From Salminus brasiliensis (taxonomy: Eukaryota; Chordata; Actinopteri; Characiformes; Bryconidae): 64,000 nt of DNA. Of the stretch, positions 24,430 to 37,528 are shown in pieces. The DNA lies in assembly GCF_030463535.1 (NCBI RefSeq), contig NC_132901.1, forward strand, positions 4,906,640 through 4,970,639, read 5' to 3'. Position 1 is the stretch's first letter, and the number at the start of each line of letters is the position of its first letter. Made by a program: the position numbers and the translations under genes. The notes under the pieces were generated by a model. It saw nothing but the letters and a program-made list of their open reading frames with translations. It was not told the DNA's origin and made no database searches.

Positions 24430-24860
24430 AGGATAGAAGCTGTCTCTACCACCTAGAAGCTTCCGTACCACCTGCTGCTGGGAAGCTGTAAAACAGGCTG
24501 TGGCTTGGGTGGGTGGAGTCCTTAATAATCCTCCTTGGCTTCATCAGACAGTAGCTAGTGTATAATTCTAGAAAGTTGACAGCTGAACCCTGATGATGCA
24601 CTGGTTCATGTGCACCACCCTCTGCAGAGCTTTCTGCTCTTGAACAGTGAAGTTCCTGTACCAGGTGGTGATACAGCTCATCAGAATACTCTCCACAGTG
24701 CAGGTGTAGAACATCCTGATTATGTGGGGGTTCATACCAAACCTCCTTAGCCATCTAAGGTACAAGAGCACTGTTGTGCTTTCTTTGTAGGCTGTCTTGT
24801 CATCAACGGAGATCAGGCCCATGATTGTTGTGTCATCAGCGAATGAGCTGTGTTCGGCTA
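24430..24860 (-). mobile_element. LINE remnant (L2-like polymerase C-terminus)
   Basis: The minus strand reads YLRWLRRFGMNPHIIRMFYT, then VESILMSCITTWYRN and QKALQRVVHMNQ, then KPRRIIKDSTHPSHSLF in a second frame. This is the usual order in L2-type fish LINE polymerases. It is frame-shifted and truncated. Confidence 0.7.
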
Positions 24861-24865
24861 TGCAG

Positions 24866-24925
24866 CTTCAACCATTAATGAGAATTTCCCCACTGCGGAA
24901 CTAATAAAGAATTGTCTTATCTTAA
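24866..24925 (+). mobile_element. L2-type LINE tail
   Basis: GAGAATTTCCCCACTGCGGA, then ACTAATAAAGAATTGTC and TTATCTTA repeats: the standard 3' end of L2-type elements. It matches the end of the element at 30700-30760 and lies on the opposite strand to the remnant just before it. Confidence 0.7.
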
Positions 24926-25061
24926 TGTTACCATTAACTTTAGCTTTCTGGCCTCAATCTGGCCTCAATCAATATATATATCCAGGTCCATGTTGTGCAG
25001 TGTACCCAAGATTATCCCGGACCTAGTGATAATGGTGTCTTCTTTAAAGGTATCTTTATTA

Positions 25062-25410
<349 letters not shown>

Positions 25411-25698
25411 AGAAGTTTTTGGAGGAGAACCTGGAGGAGAACAGAACCAGAAATGTGTTTATACATGAAATCAGGATTTACAGCAGCCCTCAAAGACATC
25501 AGATTTCCCAGAGACTCGTGTGACAAGAAGCCTTAAGAGAACCATGACCACAGTACTGGTCATCCTGGTTCACAGTAGTGGAGGTAACAGCTCCACTACT
25601 AGAGACACAGCAGTGTGTTGTCCTGCTGACTGCTGTGGATCAAGTTCAACAACCTGACTGCAGAGAGAGACCAGTTACACACCAGTTACACCAACCTG

Positions 25699-28600
25699 TG
25701 TAATGTGGTGCTCACTTACAGCAGGGTTTGAACCCAGGCCGCCGTGTTGGCGGGCCGGCGCACTACTGAGTCAGCTACTAGAAGGTGAGGAGGAGGCCAG
25801 ACAGCGGAGGGTATGCTCCAGGTCTTGATTGACCCTCTCTGTCTGGCCATTAGACTGGGGGTGGAAGCCAGATGTGAGGCTGGCCTCCGCCCCAACAGTC
25901 GACAAAATGCACCCCAGAACTGGCTGGTAAATTTGGGGCCCATGGTCTGACACAATGTCAGAGGGGAGTACGTGAACCCGAACCACCTGGTTGAGTACTA
26001 GATCTGCTGTCTCCTTAGCTGATGGCAGCTTTGGGAGAGCCACAATGCTGGACCACCAGAATCACCGTCACAGAAGCTCGAGTGTACCTGTAGTCCCTGT
26101 GTCCCTGTAGGCCCGGGTACGTAAAGTCGATCCGGGGGGCCACAACCCGCGTCCTCTAGTCTGCCACAATCCGGGTTTTGGGGACTATAGTTGTGGGTGT
26201 GTTTGATAGAGGAGGGGGCTCCCACTGGTGAGAGAGGGCATCGGGCTTGGTGTTCTTCGAGCCCAGTCGGAACGCTAATACGAAATCGAACCGAGTGAAG
26301 AACAATCCCCACTTGGCCTGGTGCGGATTAAGACGTTTGGCCTGTTGGATGTAGGCCAAATTCTTGTGGTCCATCCAGAAAGGGATGTTTTGCTCCCTCA
26401 AGCCAGTGTCTCCACTCCTCTACCGCAAGCTTGACCGCCAATAATTTGCGGTCACCCACATCATAGTTCCGTTCAGCTGGGTTAAGGTGGTGGGAGAAGT
26501 AGGCACAGGGGTGCAGCTTTTGGTCAGAGCCAGACCACTGGGAGGGAACTGCACCCACACCCACGGCCGTGGTCAACAGGCGCCTTAGGGTGTCGAATGC
26601 TTCCTGGGCCTCCGTAGGCCAAAATGAACCTCCCTGACATCTTCCTCATCAAAGCGGTCAAAGGGGCTGCCACAGAGCCAAAATTCCTCACGAACCTTTG
26701 GAAGAAGTTGGCAAAACCCAGGAAGCACTGGACAAGGCGCAGAGAGGTTGGCCTGGGCCAGTTTTCCACGGCTTTGATTTTGTCTGGGTCCATGCACAGG
26801 GTGTTGTGGGACACAACAAAGCCCAAAAAGGAGATTGACTGTGCATGGAACTGTGATTTCTCCAGTTTGATGAACAGGTGGTTCTCCAGGAGCAACTGGA
26901 GAACCCGCCAGATGTGGGTGACGTGTCCGTCTATGGACTTCCTATAGATGAGAACGTCATCCAAATAGACGAACACGTACCTGTCCAAAGCCTCCCGGAG
27001 GACCTTGTTGATATATCATTGGAAGACGGTGGGCGCATTCATCAAACCCAATGGCATGACAAGGTTCTCATAATTCCCAGACAAGGTGATGAATGCCGTC
27101 TTCCACTCATCACCCTCTTTGACCCTGACCAGGTTGTAGGCACTGCGCAGGTCCAGCTTGGTGAAGATGGAGGCCTGTTGCAGTGCCTCAAAGGCTGAGG
27201 TCATGAGGGGTAGCAGGTAGTGGTCTTTAATCATTATTTTATTGAGGCCTCTGTAGTAAATACAGGGCCTCAACCCCCATCCTTCTTCCCCACAAAGAAG
27301 AAGCCAGTCCCAGCCAGTGAAGTGGATGGCCGGATGAACCCTAAGGCCAAGGCCTCCTGGACATAGTCCTCCATTGCCTGACGCTCTGGTGCTGACAACG
27401 AAAACAGCCTACCCCTGTGGGGGGTAGTGCCAGGGAGGAGGTTAATAGCAATGTCAAAGAGTCTGTGGGGGGGGCAGCAGCTGGACCTGCCGTTTACTAA
27501 ACACCTCCCAAAGGTCCCAGTACTCTTTTGGGACTCATGAGGAGTCAAAACCTTCGGGACTGGTGTCAGTACCCACAGTAACCCTAGGGGTCTTGAGGCA
27601 TGAGGACCGACAGACTGGCCCCATGTCAAGACAGAGCGGGATAGCCAGTCCACATGGGGGTTGTGACCCTGGAGCCAAGGGAAACCCAGCACCAACTGCA
27701 AGTCAGGAGCACTGATAATGAAAAACTGCTCAGTGTGAGGACCAACTCGTAGCATGAGACACCACCCCGGGCTCCAGTGACCGACCGTCTATGGCTGCTA
27801 TGGGCATGGGCTCCCTTAAGGGGATCAGTGGCGAGGCTTCCTGGCGAGGCTGGCATCTAGAAAGTTCCCTGCCGCTCCGGAGTCCAAAAAGGCAGGCAGG
27901 CGGACCTCAGACAACCTTGACACTAGCATGGCATTGAGGAACACCCCCTGGGCCTGAGGGAGAACCATCACGTTGGCACGTTGGCATTTCCCGAGAGTTC
28001 AGGGCAAGCAGAACGGAGGTGCCCAGAGACCCCACAGTAGAGGCACCTGCCTTCGCACATGTGGGCCTTACACCACTGTGGGGAGGCTCTTCTAACCCCC
28101 GAAAAAAACCTGAGACAGCAGGTAGGCCATGAGGAGCTCGAGAGGCTTTGCCACTCTGTGCCCTTCGCCTCCCCTCGAGACGGTTATCAACCCGTTGGGC
28201 CAACTCAATGAGTCAATCGAGGGAGGGTCATGGTAGGCCAGCTCATCCTTGAGCTCCTCACATAGATCATGGTGGAAAGCTGAGAGCGCCTGCATTCCAT
28301 CCACTCTCCACCGATAGCGTGGGGAGCGGTGGAGATGGTGTAATCAGCCAACAACCTTTTTCCCTGACGCAGGACCCTGCCTCGTCTCCACGGACAGGGA
28401 GATCAAAGGTTTGCGACAGCGCCGCCGCAAACCAGGCCGCAGAGGCACATACTCCAGGTTGGTACTCCCACTCCCACGCTCTGATGGAAAGCGGGATGGC
28501 TGCTGCTCGAATGCCACCGAACACTGGAGGAGGAACCCTCTACAGCCTCCAGGTTCACCAGCGTAGCGCTCTGGGGCCGGTAGAGAGGGTTCAGCACAAG

Positions 28601-29475
28601 GCACCATGGCTGTTTCGGCAGCCACGGCCTCCTCCTGGGGAGGTTCAGGGGTTTGATAGACAGTGAGCTGTGCTACCAGAGTTGTCAGACCCTGCAGCTG
28701 AGAAAGAATCTGCTGCAGGGCCTACCTACAATCGCCCCTACAATCCCTACAATCGCCCCCTGACTAACCAGAGCAATCTTTGCCTGCTCTAGATCAAATG
28801 GCTCTGTTGGGTCCATGTCTTTGGCTGGATCTTTCTGTAATGTGGTGCGCACTTACACCGGGGTTTGAACCCAAGCCACTGTGTTGGCGGGCCACCGCGC
28901 TACTGAGTGAGCTACCACGATCACGTGACCAACAGCCCCAAGTGCAAAGTCCTTAAGAGCAGGCAAAATGGAAATGATAAATAAATCCACTCGGGAATCG
29001 AACCCAGGCCACCGCGTCACAAGACAGACGCTCTGCCACTTCCCCAAAGCAGTAGTTACAAAAGTGGCCAACAAATGAAATGTAAAGGGTTGGATTTAAT
29101 AAACAAAGAAGATGTCGCGTCTATAGCAAAATAAAGGCAGGAAACAAACAAAGGACTCCAGGGGAAAGCTGGCTGCCTCTTTAAAACTCGAGGGAAATGG
29201 AACTAAGGGCCAAAACGGATCTCTCAAAAGAAACGAGGAAACTGGGAAGTTTCAGGGAAGACACCTCTGCCTTCCTCTGTAAAACAAGTGTATGTGTGCA
29301 AACGTGTGTGCACACACACACACACTGCACAGACACCGGGAGAAACACATGAAGGGGAGTGACACCTACTTAGCCTTCAGCTTGAAACTACTGACTGACA
29401 CACACACACACACGACCAGAGTCAAAAGATTCAGAAGTGGCAGGAGGAGGCCTTGCGCTAAAGCTACCCCTTTCA
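25699..29475 (-). mobile_element. Ty3/Gypsy retrotransposon with 5-bp target duplication
   Basis: The element is flanked by ACCTG on both sides (25694-25698 and 29476-29480) and has TG...CA ends. Minus-strand order: 5' LTR 28836-29475, gag start MDPTEPFDLEQAKIAL near 28810, protease and polymerase start ([20 protein letters not shown], 27270-27755), reverse transcriptase (YYRGLNKI..., then VYLDDVL at about 26970), RNase H ([20 protein letters not shown]) and integrase (GFHPQSNGQTERVNQ near 25830). The 3' LTR is cut to about 82 bp and joins directly to integrase, an internal deletion. Several frameshifts make it inactive. Confidence 0.85.
28836..29475 (-). repeat. 5' LTR of the Gypsy element, with two tRNA-like modules
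   Basis: This 640-bp LTR contains, on the minus strand, GCTTGGGTTCAAACCCC preceded by TAGCTCACTCAGTAGCGC (28858-28915), and GGCCTGGGTTCGATTCCC preceded by AAGTGGCAGAGCGTCTG (28981-29045). Both resemble tRNA A and B boxes at the usual spacing. CA-rich tracts lie at 29310-29325 and 29398-29414. Confidence 0.65.
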
Positions 29476-30009
29476 ACCTGACTGCAGAGAGAGACCAGTT
29501 ACACCAACCCGACTGCAGAAAGAGACCAGTTAAAGGCCAGTTACACCAACCTGACTGCAGAGAGAGACTAGTTACAGACCAGTTACATCAACCTGACTGC
29601 AGAAAGAGACCAGTTACACCAACCTGACTGCAGAGAGAGACTAGTTACAGACCAGTTACATCAACCTGACTGCAGAAAGAGACCAGTTACAGAAGGACAA
29701 AGAATGACTCCAGAAGGAGCTTTTTGAACTGGGTGAGGGAAAAGTTGGGAGTTCACATGAAAGTGATGTTCAGTGAACAGGGACGCATTTTATTTAACTC
29801 CAGTTTTTAGAGCATTAGTGAGGTTTAGGATGTTGGAAACACCATCTTCACAACCTTCATACTCATATGTGGCCTCTAATGGCCTGAGATCTTTTAGCTG
29901 TAGTTGAGTTTACAGAGAGTGAAGCTCAGCGGTTTAAGCTGCTCTTCTCACAGATTTTTACAGATAAAACTCTTGTATGTGGCAGGTTGAGTCAGTTCTG
30001 TTCAGCCTT

Positions 30010-30765
30010 TCTTTCTTTTGGGCGAGTTTGTGCACTTCAAGAAAGGCCAGAGCAGACTCTACCTGCTGAGGAGATTGAGGTCCTTTGGAGTGCAGGGAGC
30101 GCTCCTAAGGACGTTCTTCGACACAGTGGTGGCATCTGCCATCTTTTATGGAGTGGTCTGCTTGGGCAGTAGCATCTCGACGGCAGATAAGAAGAGACTG
30201 GACAAACTCATAAAGAGGGCCGGCTCTGTCCTGGGGTGCTTCTTAGACCCAGTGCAGGTGGTGGGAGACAGGAGGATGACAGCCAAGCTGGCATCCATGC
30301 TGGAGAACAGCTCCCACCCCATGCATGAGACTCTGGCAGCACTGGGCAGCTCCTTTAGCGACAGGCTGCTTCACCCCAAGTGTGTGAAGGAGTGGTATCG
30401 CAGGTCCTTCCTTCCTGCTGCCGTCAGACTGCACAACCAGCACTGCTCCCAGCGGACCACATACACACACACTTAACTACACACACATATTCATGTTCAA
30501 GGAACAGAGATCCCTCAATGCAAAAATACTATGTGCAATACCCCCCCCCACACACACACACACCCACATGTGCAATTAAGAGTCATTTGCTGTAAATAAT
30601 ATTGTTATTGATTTTTTAATTATTTTTTATATTGTGTATATAATGTAAATTATTTATCTAAATTTTTGTAACTGAGTGTCTTGCTATCCCTTTCTGCTGT
30701 GACACTGAGAATTTTCCCACTGTGGGACTAATAAAGGATTATCTTATCTTATCTTAAGTCACTTT
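30010..30765 (+). mobile_element. L2-type LINE 3' end
   Basis: An open frame of about 150 codons reads LYLLRRLRSFGVQGALLRTF, then LGSSISTADKKRLDKLIKRA, then HPKCVKEWYRRSFLPAAVRL: the C-terminal end of an L2-type polymerase. It is followed by a CA-rich 3' region and the tail CCCACTGTGGGACTAATAAA with repeated TTATC (to about 30756). It is 5' truncated, as is usual for LINE insertions, and relatively well preserved. Confidence 0.8.
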
Positions 30766-32005
30766 TTTGATTGAGCACTTGTACTTGGTCTCTAGTACTT
30801 TATATATGTCTGATTTGCTCCCTTGTGATTTAAATAGTCCCTCACATTTTCTGATAGAGCTGTTGGGGGAATGCGTGCAGCATCTATTGTTCCACTGTGT
30901 TGTGGAGCCCCCACTGTCTCCTGGACCAGGAAAGTTTTGAGAAGATTTTATCCAGAGCCAGCACGTTAACACAGGTGTAAACAGGCCCTTTATGAAGAAC
31001 CTAAAGTGTCTTTCACTGTCTGTTTTGACTGCCGACATTAATACGTATGACTTTGAACACAGTACAGAGGAGCCTCTTAAGAGAGTCTCATCAGCTGCCC
31101 CCAGCCCATTAGAAACAAAACATAGCTCTGTGATTTCAGCCAAGTGCAGCAGTGCATTCCTTAAGATGTGTGATTTTGTGCCTCATTGTATTTTAACTTT
31201 AACAAATGAATTTACCGTACATTCAACCAGATATACATATTAATCTTACATTAAACCAAGTATTTATTTATTGATTTCATGAAATTATGGAATTGGTAAT
31301 GAATCAACACTTACACTTACAAGGGGACAGGACCTAATCCTTAGTTTATGATAAATTACTGCAAAAGTATTTGACCAGTATATTTTGTATAGAAGCAATG
31401 TAAACATCTGCAAACAGTGCAGCTAATCTCTGCTCATAATCTAACCCTGATAACGCGCACTATTTCCTCTAACACTATGTAAATTGGGCTAGGTGTTTTG
31501 TTTCTGAATATTGTTTATCTGATGGAAACAGTTTTGGTTGGTCTGGCAGGTTTTGCATGTTGATAGAAGTCATATTCTTTCTGCATCCTTAAATTAGTTT
31601 CCTTTAAGCACAGTTTTGTAAACTTTTTTTCACTCTTACTTTCCTTTATTTTTTATTTTTCCTCCTATTAAAAGTGTCTGGTGAGGGTTCAACTTGCTTA
31701 GGGCCATTAAACCTAATAGTAAGTGTGTTGTATGGTATTTTTAACTTTGTGTGTAATACATACAAATCAATGTGTTTACATGCACTTCGGTAATCAGATA
31801 ATGGGGAAAATCCATGTCTACCAGCCATTTAACTCACAGAATAAGACATGGCGTAAACATCAGGTAAAATCCAAACACAACAAGCCACAATATGAACAAA
31901 GATGATCTACAGATGAAGAATATTTAAATTATGTAGTTTCAACATTCAGTATCAAGTGTTTTGTTAAATTCAGATTGCTTATTTCTGGGACCATGGTTAG
32001 GAGTA
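30766..32005. other. Intergenic, no gene seen
   Basis: Open frames of up to 129 codons (30754-31143, minus) show no recognizable domain and no splice structure linking them. No RNA gene or repeat was identified with confidence. Confidence 0.4.
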
Positions 32006-32007
32006 TA

Positions 32008-33117
32008 CAGTAGAGGAAAGAAGTATTTGATGGCACGCTGACTTTGCCAAATGAAAAAGAAATGAACAGTCTATCATTTTATTGATAGATTTATTCTAAC
32101 AGTGAGAGATGGAACATCAAAAACAAAATCCAGAAAATCACTTTATATGAATTATGGATTTGCATTTCATTAAGTAAAATAAGAATTGAATTCCCTGTTA
32201 ATCATTAAGAGTTCTGAATCCCACAGACTGGTTACATACTCCTAATTTCAACTCATCACATTAAAATATGTATTAAAAACACCTGTCTCAACTTGCCACC
32301 TGTATAAAAGACACCTGTCAACAGAATCAATCAATCAAAACTGATTTGCACTTAGTTGGAGTAAAATAAGTATTTGATTCCCTAACAAAACAAGACTTGG
32401 TGGCAAAACCCTTGTTGGCAAGCCCAGAGATCAGTTTCTTGTCGCTAATGACCAGGTTTGCTCACATATCAGGGAGAATTTTGGACCACTACTCTTTGCA
32501 GATCATCTCTAAATCATTAAGGTTTCGAGGCTGTTGCTTGGCAACTCAAAGATTCAGTCTCCCTTCACAGGTTTTCTGTGGGGATTAAGGTCCGAAGACT
32601 GGCTAGGCCACTTTATGTGCTTCTTCCTGAGCCACTCCTTTGTTGCCTTGGCTGTATGTTTTGGGTTATTGTCGTGCTGGAAGACACATCCATGACCCAT
32701 TTTCAGTGTCCTGGTGGAGGTTTTCACACAGGATTCTACGGTACATGGCCCCGTCCATCCTCCTGATGATGCGGTGAAGTTGTCTCCTGTGCCTTTAGCA
32801 GAAAAAGACTTCCAAGGCATAATGTTTCCACCTCCATGCCTGACAGGGAGCGGGGGCGTTGGGCGGGGGCGGGGGCGTGGTGTCTCCTTCTCATCCAGCT
32901 TCTTGCTTCTGGTTTTGTAGTCCATTCTAGTTTTGTGCATGTCTACAATCTTGTCCCTGACATTCTTAGACAGCTCTTTGATCTTGCCCATGGTGATTTT
33001 CTGGATTTTCTCTCACTGGTAAAATAAATTTACCAATAAAATTATAGACTGTTAATTTCTTTGTTAGTGGACAAACTTACAATATCAGCGAGGGATCGAA
33101 TCATTTTCTCCTCCACA
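32008..33117 (-). mobile_element. Tc1-like transposon with internal deletion
   Basis: Related ends face each other: GAAAGAAGTATTTGATGGC on the left, and on the right the reverse of AAAATGATTCGATCCCTCGC; both continue into TTTGCCAAATG/TTTGTCCACTA-like text. The minus strand reads [20 protein letters not shown] at the start and later [19 protein letters not shown] and [15 protein letters not shown], the Tc1 helix-turn-helix start and catalytic end. The middle is missing and replaced near 32855-32880 by a GC-rich GGGGGC repeat. Confidence 0.75.
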
Positions 33118-33369
33118 TGCATGAAAAAGAATAAACATGCACTAAGAAATCAGACTACTGAGCTAATATTCAGCTCTCGTTATTGAATGTTTGTATCGGA
33201 TTTCTAGACCTTACTACAATCTATGAACTCTGGAGTATGCTGGTTCGAGACCCTTGAATAATCAGATTACTGCAGTAATCCAATTATGATGGGATCATTA
33301 AGTGCATTTAAACAGTCATTAAAAGCTAAATGTGTTTTAAACTGGTAAATGCAACGATGATTAAAGGAT

Positions 33370-33640
33370 ACATACATCATATGGACAAAAGTATTGGGAC
33401 ACCTGCTTATTCATTGTTTCTTCCGAAATTAAGGATATTAAAAAACAGTTTATCCTGGTTTCGTTGGCGTAACTGTCTCTACTGTTCAGGGAAGAAGCCT
33501 GTCTACTAGACTTTAGAGCACTGCTGTGAGGATTTGATTGAGTTCAGGGACAAGAGTGTTAGTCAGGTTTAGATGTTGGATGATCACCACCGCACCTCAT
33601 CCTAAACTCCCAAGATCCAAAAGTACTGGATGCAGTAAGT
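33370..33640 (+). mobile_element. Short non-autonomous repeat upstream of gene E
   Basis: It starts ATATGGACAAAAGTATTGGGACACC-like text, the typical end of a fish TA-flanked short element, and contains GTAACTGTCTCTACTGTTCA, matching the intron copy at 34300-34340. No coding capacity. Confidence 0.6.
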
Positions 33641-33809
33641 GTCAACAAACATGTAGACGTGAAGAGCTCATACACCCTAACTTCCTGGTAGCTGCTGCAT
33701 CACCCCACCCCTGCATGCACATATATTAGTGCTATCAACGCACACACATCCACTTTTGGAGCTTTTAGGAGAGGTGTCATACAGGCACTCTATATCACTG
33801 AGGTGCAGA

Positions 33810-36800
33810 ATGACCATTAAGAATGATCGCTATGTAAATGACGGATATGTTTCAGACAATGAGAATACATATGAAGATGTATGTAGGGTGAAAGCAGAGA
33901 CTCCAACTCCAACCAAAAGCAACCAAAGGAACTCCGATGCAGTTCACACAGGGAAGACTACGCACTTTCGAAATGGTCCTGTTTATCACAATAATAATGA
34001 GAGAGTGGGCACCTCTCACTCACATGGAGCACATTCTCAGAAGATGGGTAAGTAGGCTTAAACTTTAGCCCCTTGAATTAGTTCTTGATTGCTGTAAAAA
34101 AAACCTCTTTTGCTAACATCAGGAACATCAACAGCTCCATATTAGGCTATTATCATTATAATTGTAATAATATTGTTTATCTATTTTAGGTTTTCATGGG
34201 GTGTCCTAATTTTTCAGATGGCCTCACCTGTCTGTTTGGCTTGTTTGTTGCCTTATTGCCTTCGACCTTGTCTGGCAAACCATTAAAAAGAGTTTATTCC
34301 TCAGTTGTTGGAGTAACTGTCTTTGATGTCCAGGGAAGGCTTTCTACTAGATTCTGGGGCATTGCTGTGAGGAATGGAATTGCACTTAGCAACAAGAGCA
34401 GTAGTGAGGTCCAGGAATGTTGGATGATCACCAACCCCCCTAACCAAAAGTATTGGATATAGCACCATCATTCCAAACAACACAGTTCCACAGTTTCACA
34501 GTTCTATATTCAATACTTCTCTACAGGGACTAGACAAGCCGTTGCTGCATTTGCACATCTGTGTCAGCAATGGGTGCAACTTAAGGTAGCTGAATGCATT
34601 CCACAAAAGGGATGTCCACAAACATATTACAAAAACACTGCAATTTAGTTGAGGAAATTACACCATAGTTTCCAGGTCTTGAAACCAAAAACTGAGACAC
34701 TGTTGTAAGTGTACATTTGAGAGTTTACCTGTGTTGTGGGAAAGGTTAGTTTTGTTTAAAATATGCATGTCTCATTGGTCTTGTAGTGGCGCCACACAAT
34801 ACCACTCACAATGGACATGGTTACATTGCAAATTAAGGACACTGGGCTCATGCATGTCTCAGGCACTGTGAGTGCTCATTTTTCAGGCCTTCGCTAAGGC
34901 CGCACTAGGTATGAATCCGGCCTTTATCCTGCTTGCATGTTTTTCTCTTTGTGACTGGACCACAGAAAACAAATGCAGATCCAGCAAAGTTTAGACGGAT
35001 TATGTTTATTTTTTTAAGACTTTATACTCTGTCCACAAAAAATACAATTAATTAGGTCTGGACCCGGACCACAGTCTGCATCTTGAGTACTCCTGGTTAC
35101 TGCTCAACACAGTTTTGACCTGGCCTGTACCACTGACTACTCTTGAATTATCCTTCAACTAAACAAGATTTCAACTTTCATTTTTCATCTGCCAGCATCT
35201 GGTTTGTTTCATAAATGTCACACCTGGAGGGTGTTCTGGGTCTGGCCAAACCTTGATAAGGGGGAAGGGGGAAAAGGTAGTAATTACTGCAACAAATTAA
35301 AGCTCAGATTTTGCATTTTGAGCTTGCTTTTTTAAGTTCACTATACTATGATATGAAGCCAAAATAACAAACTTTGCTGAGGTTCAGATATTTTTAGCCG
35401 TAGCCAAAAAGAGCACAACTGACCAGGCTTTCTCTAGGTGGGTAGATGGCTCATTAATCCTTTATTAGTCCCACAGTGGGCAAATTCTCAGTGTCACAGC
35501 AGAAAAGGGATAGCAAAACACTCAGATGCAAAAATGTAGATAAATAACAGAAGTAACAAAAAGGCATTAACAGTATTATTTACTGATTATTTACTGTTAA
35601 ATAATTATGTTATTATGTTACTGTTAGTCCTCATGCAGATATCATCAGCATCTAGCAAGAACTAGAAAGGGGAATTTTAGATTATAAGCATTGATCCAAT
35701 CATCAGGAGGTTGCTGGTTCAATCTCTGGTGATACCACAGGAGTCCTAGAGAGCGTAGTTATAATCGTAATAATGGACCAGTCGTGGCTCAGCAGTTAGA
35801 GCACCAGGCTACTGATGACAGGATGGTGGGGTTGATGCCCAGGCTTGGCAAGCTGCCAGCAAAATTCAGCAGTCCAAAGTTAGAAGCAGTTCCAAAAAGA
35901 TGTTGGTTTTACATGCAGTGATTTTATCTACTTTGTAGGAAATAATATATTATATTATCTATTTTCAGGAACGTGTTGTGCAGGCAGATGCTATAGGGTG
36001 GCTGCAGTGAGTCTAGGACTGCTGTGTGTTCTCATGCTGACTGGGATCACAGTGATGTTGTTCAAGTTTACTGGAGACAGAGACCAGCAGCAGACCAGAC
36101 TTGCTGATGTTACAAATGAAAAGAATGAATGCAAAAGCAATTACATCACAGTCATGCGTCAGCTTCAGAATCACACAGAATGTCTTCGGTTGCTCTATAA
36201 TGTGGGTGAGTAAATATTCCCTAGGATTAAACATTAAGTTAAGTTCAGGACCAGCATCAAGGGTGGGCATGGGCAGACTTAGCCTGTCCTGGGAAGATCC
36301 CAAGCTCCCCCCACAAACATCTTTGCCTGTCTGAGCTTGTGTAATGTAAATAACATAATAATAATGTAAACACCTTATTTACTTTGCCTTCCAATTACTG
36401 CTGAGGAACTGCTGCTACCAGCCTTTTAACCAAATATATTAGTGAATCTCAACAAATTAGAACAGCATGAAAAGGCTTATATTTATAAGCCATATTTCTA
36501 GTACAGAAAATCTGAAATCATTTGGCCAGGATTTTCCTTTATTTTGGAAAATAGAATGATGTCCTTCACTAAAAAGCAAAGAAAACCTTATCTGTATATT
36601 TCCATTTTTCTAGAGCTTTTTTTTGTGCAGAGACGCTACCATTACTGCTACCGAGTGCTGAATTGGTAAAGTTACAGGCAGTTACAGCAAACAACTGCTT
36701 GGTTTGGTGATAACTATGGTTAATGCCCCGGCCAGCTAATGTTATGTTAAAGTATTAATGTGTCTACTTTTACCTTTGCATCCAGCAAGTTGGCTGCCTA

Positions 36801-37489
36801 GTGATGCTGCATCAGTGGCAGTTTGAAATAAGGCAGTGGCTGGCTTCACATGTGTCTGAGGAGAAAAACGTTGTATAAAATTGGGTAAAATTTGAAATAA
36901 AATTTAAAAACTGATGGATAATGATGGAAGTACAGGGGCAATGGCTGCAGGAAACTTACAGTGACCTATGTTGGTACAATTGGCATTTATCACTTTGTGT
37001 TAATATGAAACAAATACATACACAATTTTTTGTGTACTAAGCTGCCAAACCCACACTATTAAGATATTATTATAGTATGAGTATTACACAATTGGGATGC
37101 TTTTACAGCTAAAAGGTTGTATTGATGTGATTTTGTGGGCCACAATAGAATTCTATTCAAGGGGTCGAATCATTCTGCAGTCGTCATTAAAAGTTTCACT
37201 TGTTCTGTAAGTTGTGTTGAGCTATTTAAATAAACCTAATTTGTAATGAAAGTTCAATAATTCTGATTGTAACTATGTATTGTATACATCGTGTAGAAAC
37301 AAGGAGGTGATTTTAATGTAGTGTCTGGTCCTTTATTTGATCTGTAGAAAAAGCCTATCAGGAGGGATGGATCCATTTCAGCCCCAGTATCTATTACATC
37401 TCTACTGAGGAGAAGAGCTGGAGTGGGAGCAGAGAGGACTGCAGAAAGAGAGGAGCAGACCTGCTGATCATCAACAGCAGAGAGAAAAA

Positions 37490-37528
<39 letters not shown>

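Larger units (their letters stand above)
25430..29745 (+). pseudogene. Dead B-type lectin receptor, tail and stalk exons, split by a Gypsy element
   Basis: A degraded tail exon lies at about 25430-25549 (GGATTTACAGCAG, then GAGACTCGTGTGACAAGAAG and ACCATGACCACAG), with its middle deleted. Only about 75 bp later the membrane and stalk exon starts, also with deletions, reading [20 protein letters not shown] up to 25698. The Gypsy element follows, and the stalk resumes at 29476. The resumed stalk has units of 42 and 31 bp; the 31-bp units lack an 11-bp repeat and break the frame. It ends TTTTTGAACTGGGTGAGG, a normal donor. No lectin exons follow; a LINE lies instead. The strand is opposite to genes B, C and D. 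Confidence 0.75.

Noticed and set aside
25572-25690. Possible live membrane exon in the plus-strand copy
   Set aside because: It has internal deletions relative to the B, C and D stalk exons and is cut by the Gypsy insertion; the downstream array is frameshifted.
28319-28666. 115-codon plus-strand frame
   Set aside because: Antisense to the gag region of the Gypsy element.
30754-31143. 129-codon minus-strand frame after the LINE
   Set aside because: No recognizable motif, unusual composition and no splice or promoter support; likely chance.
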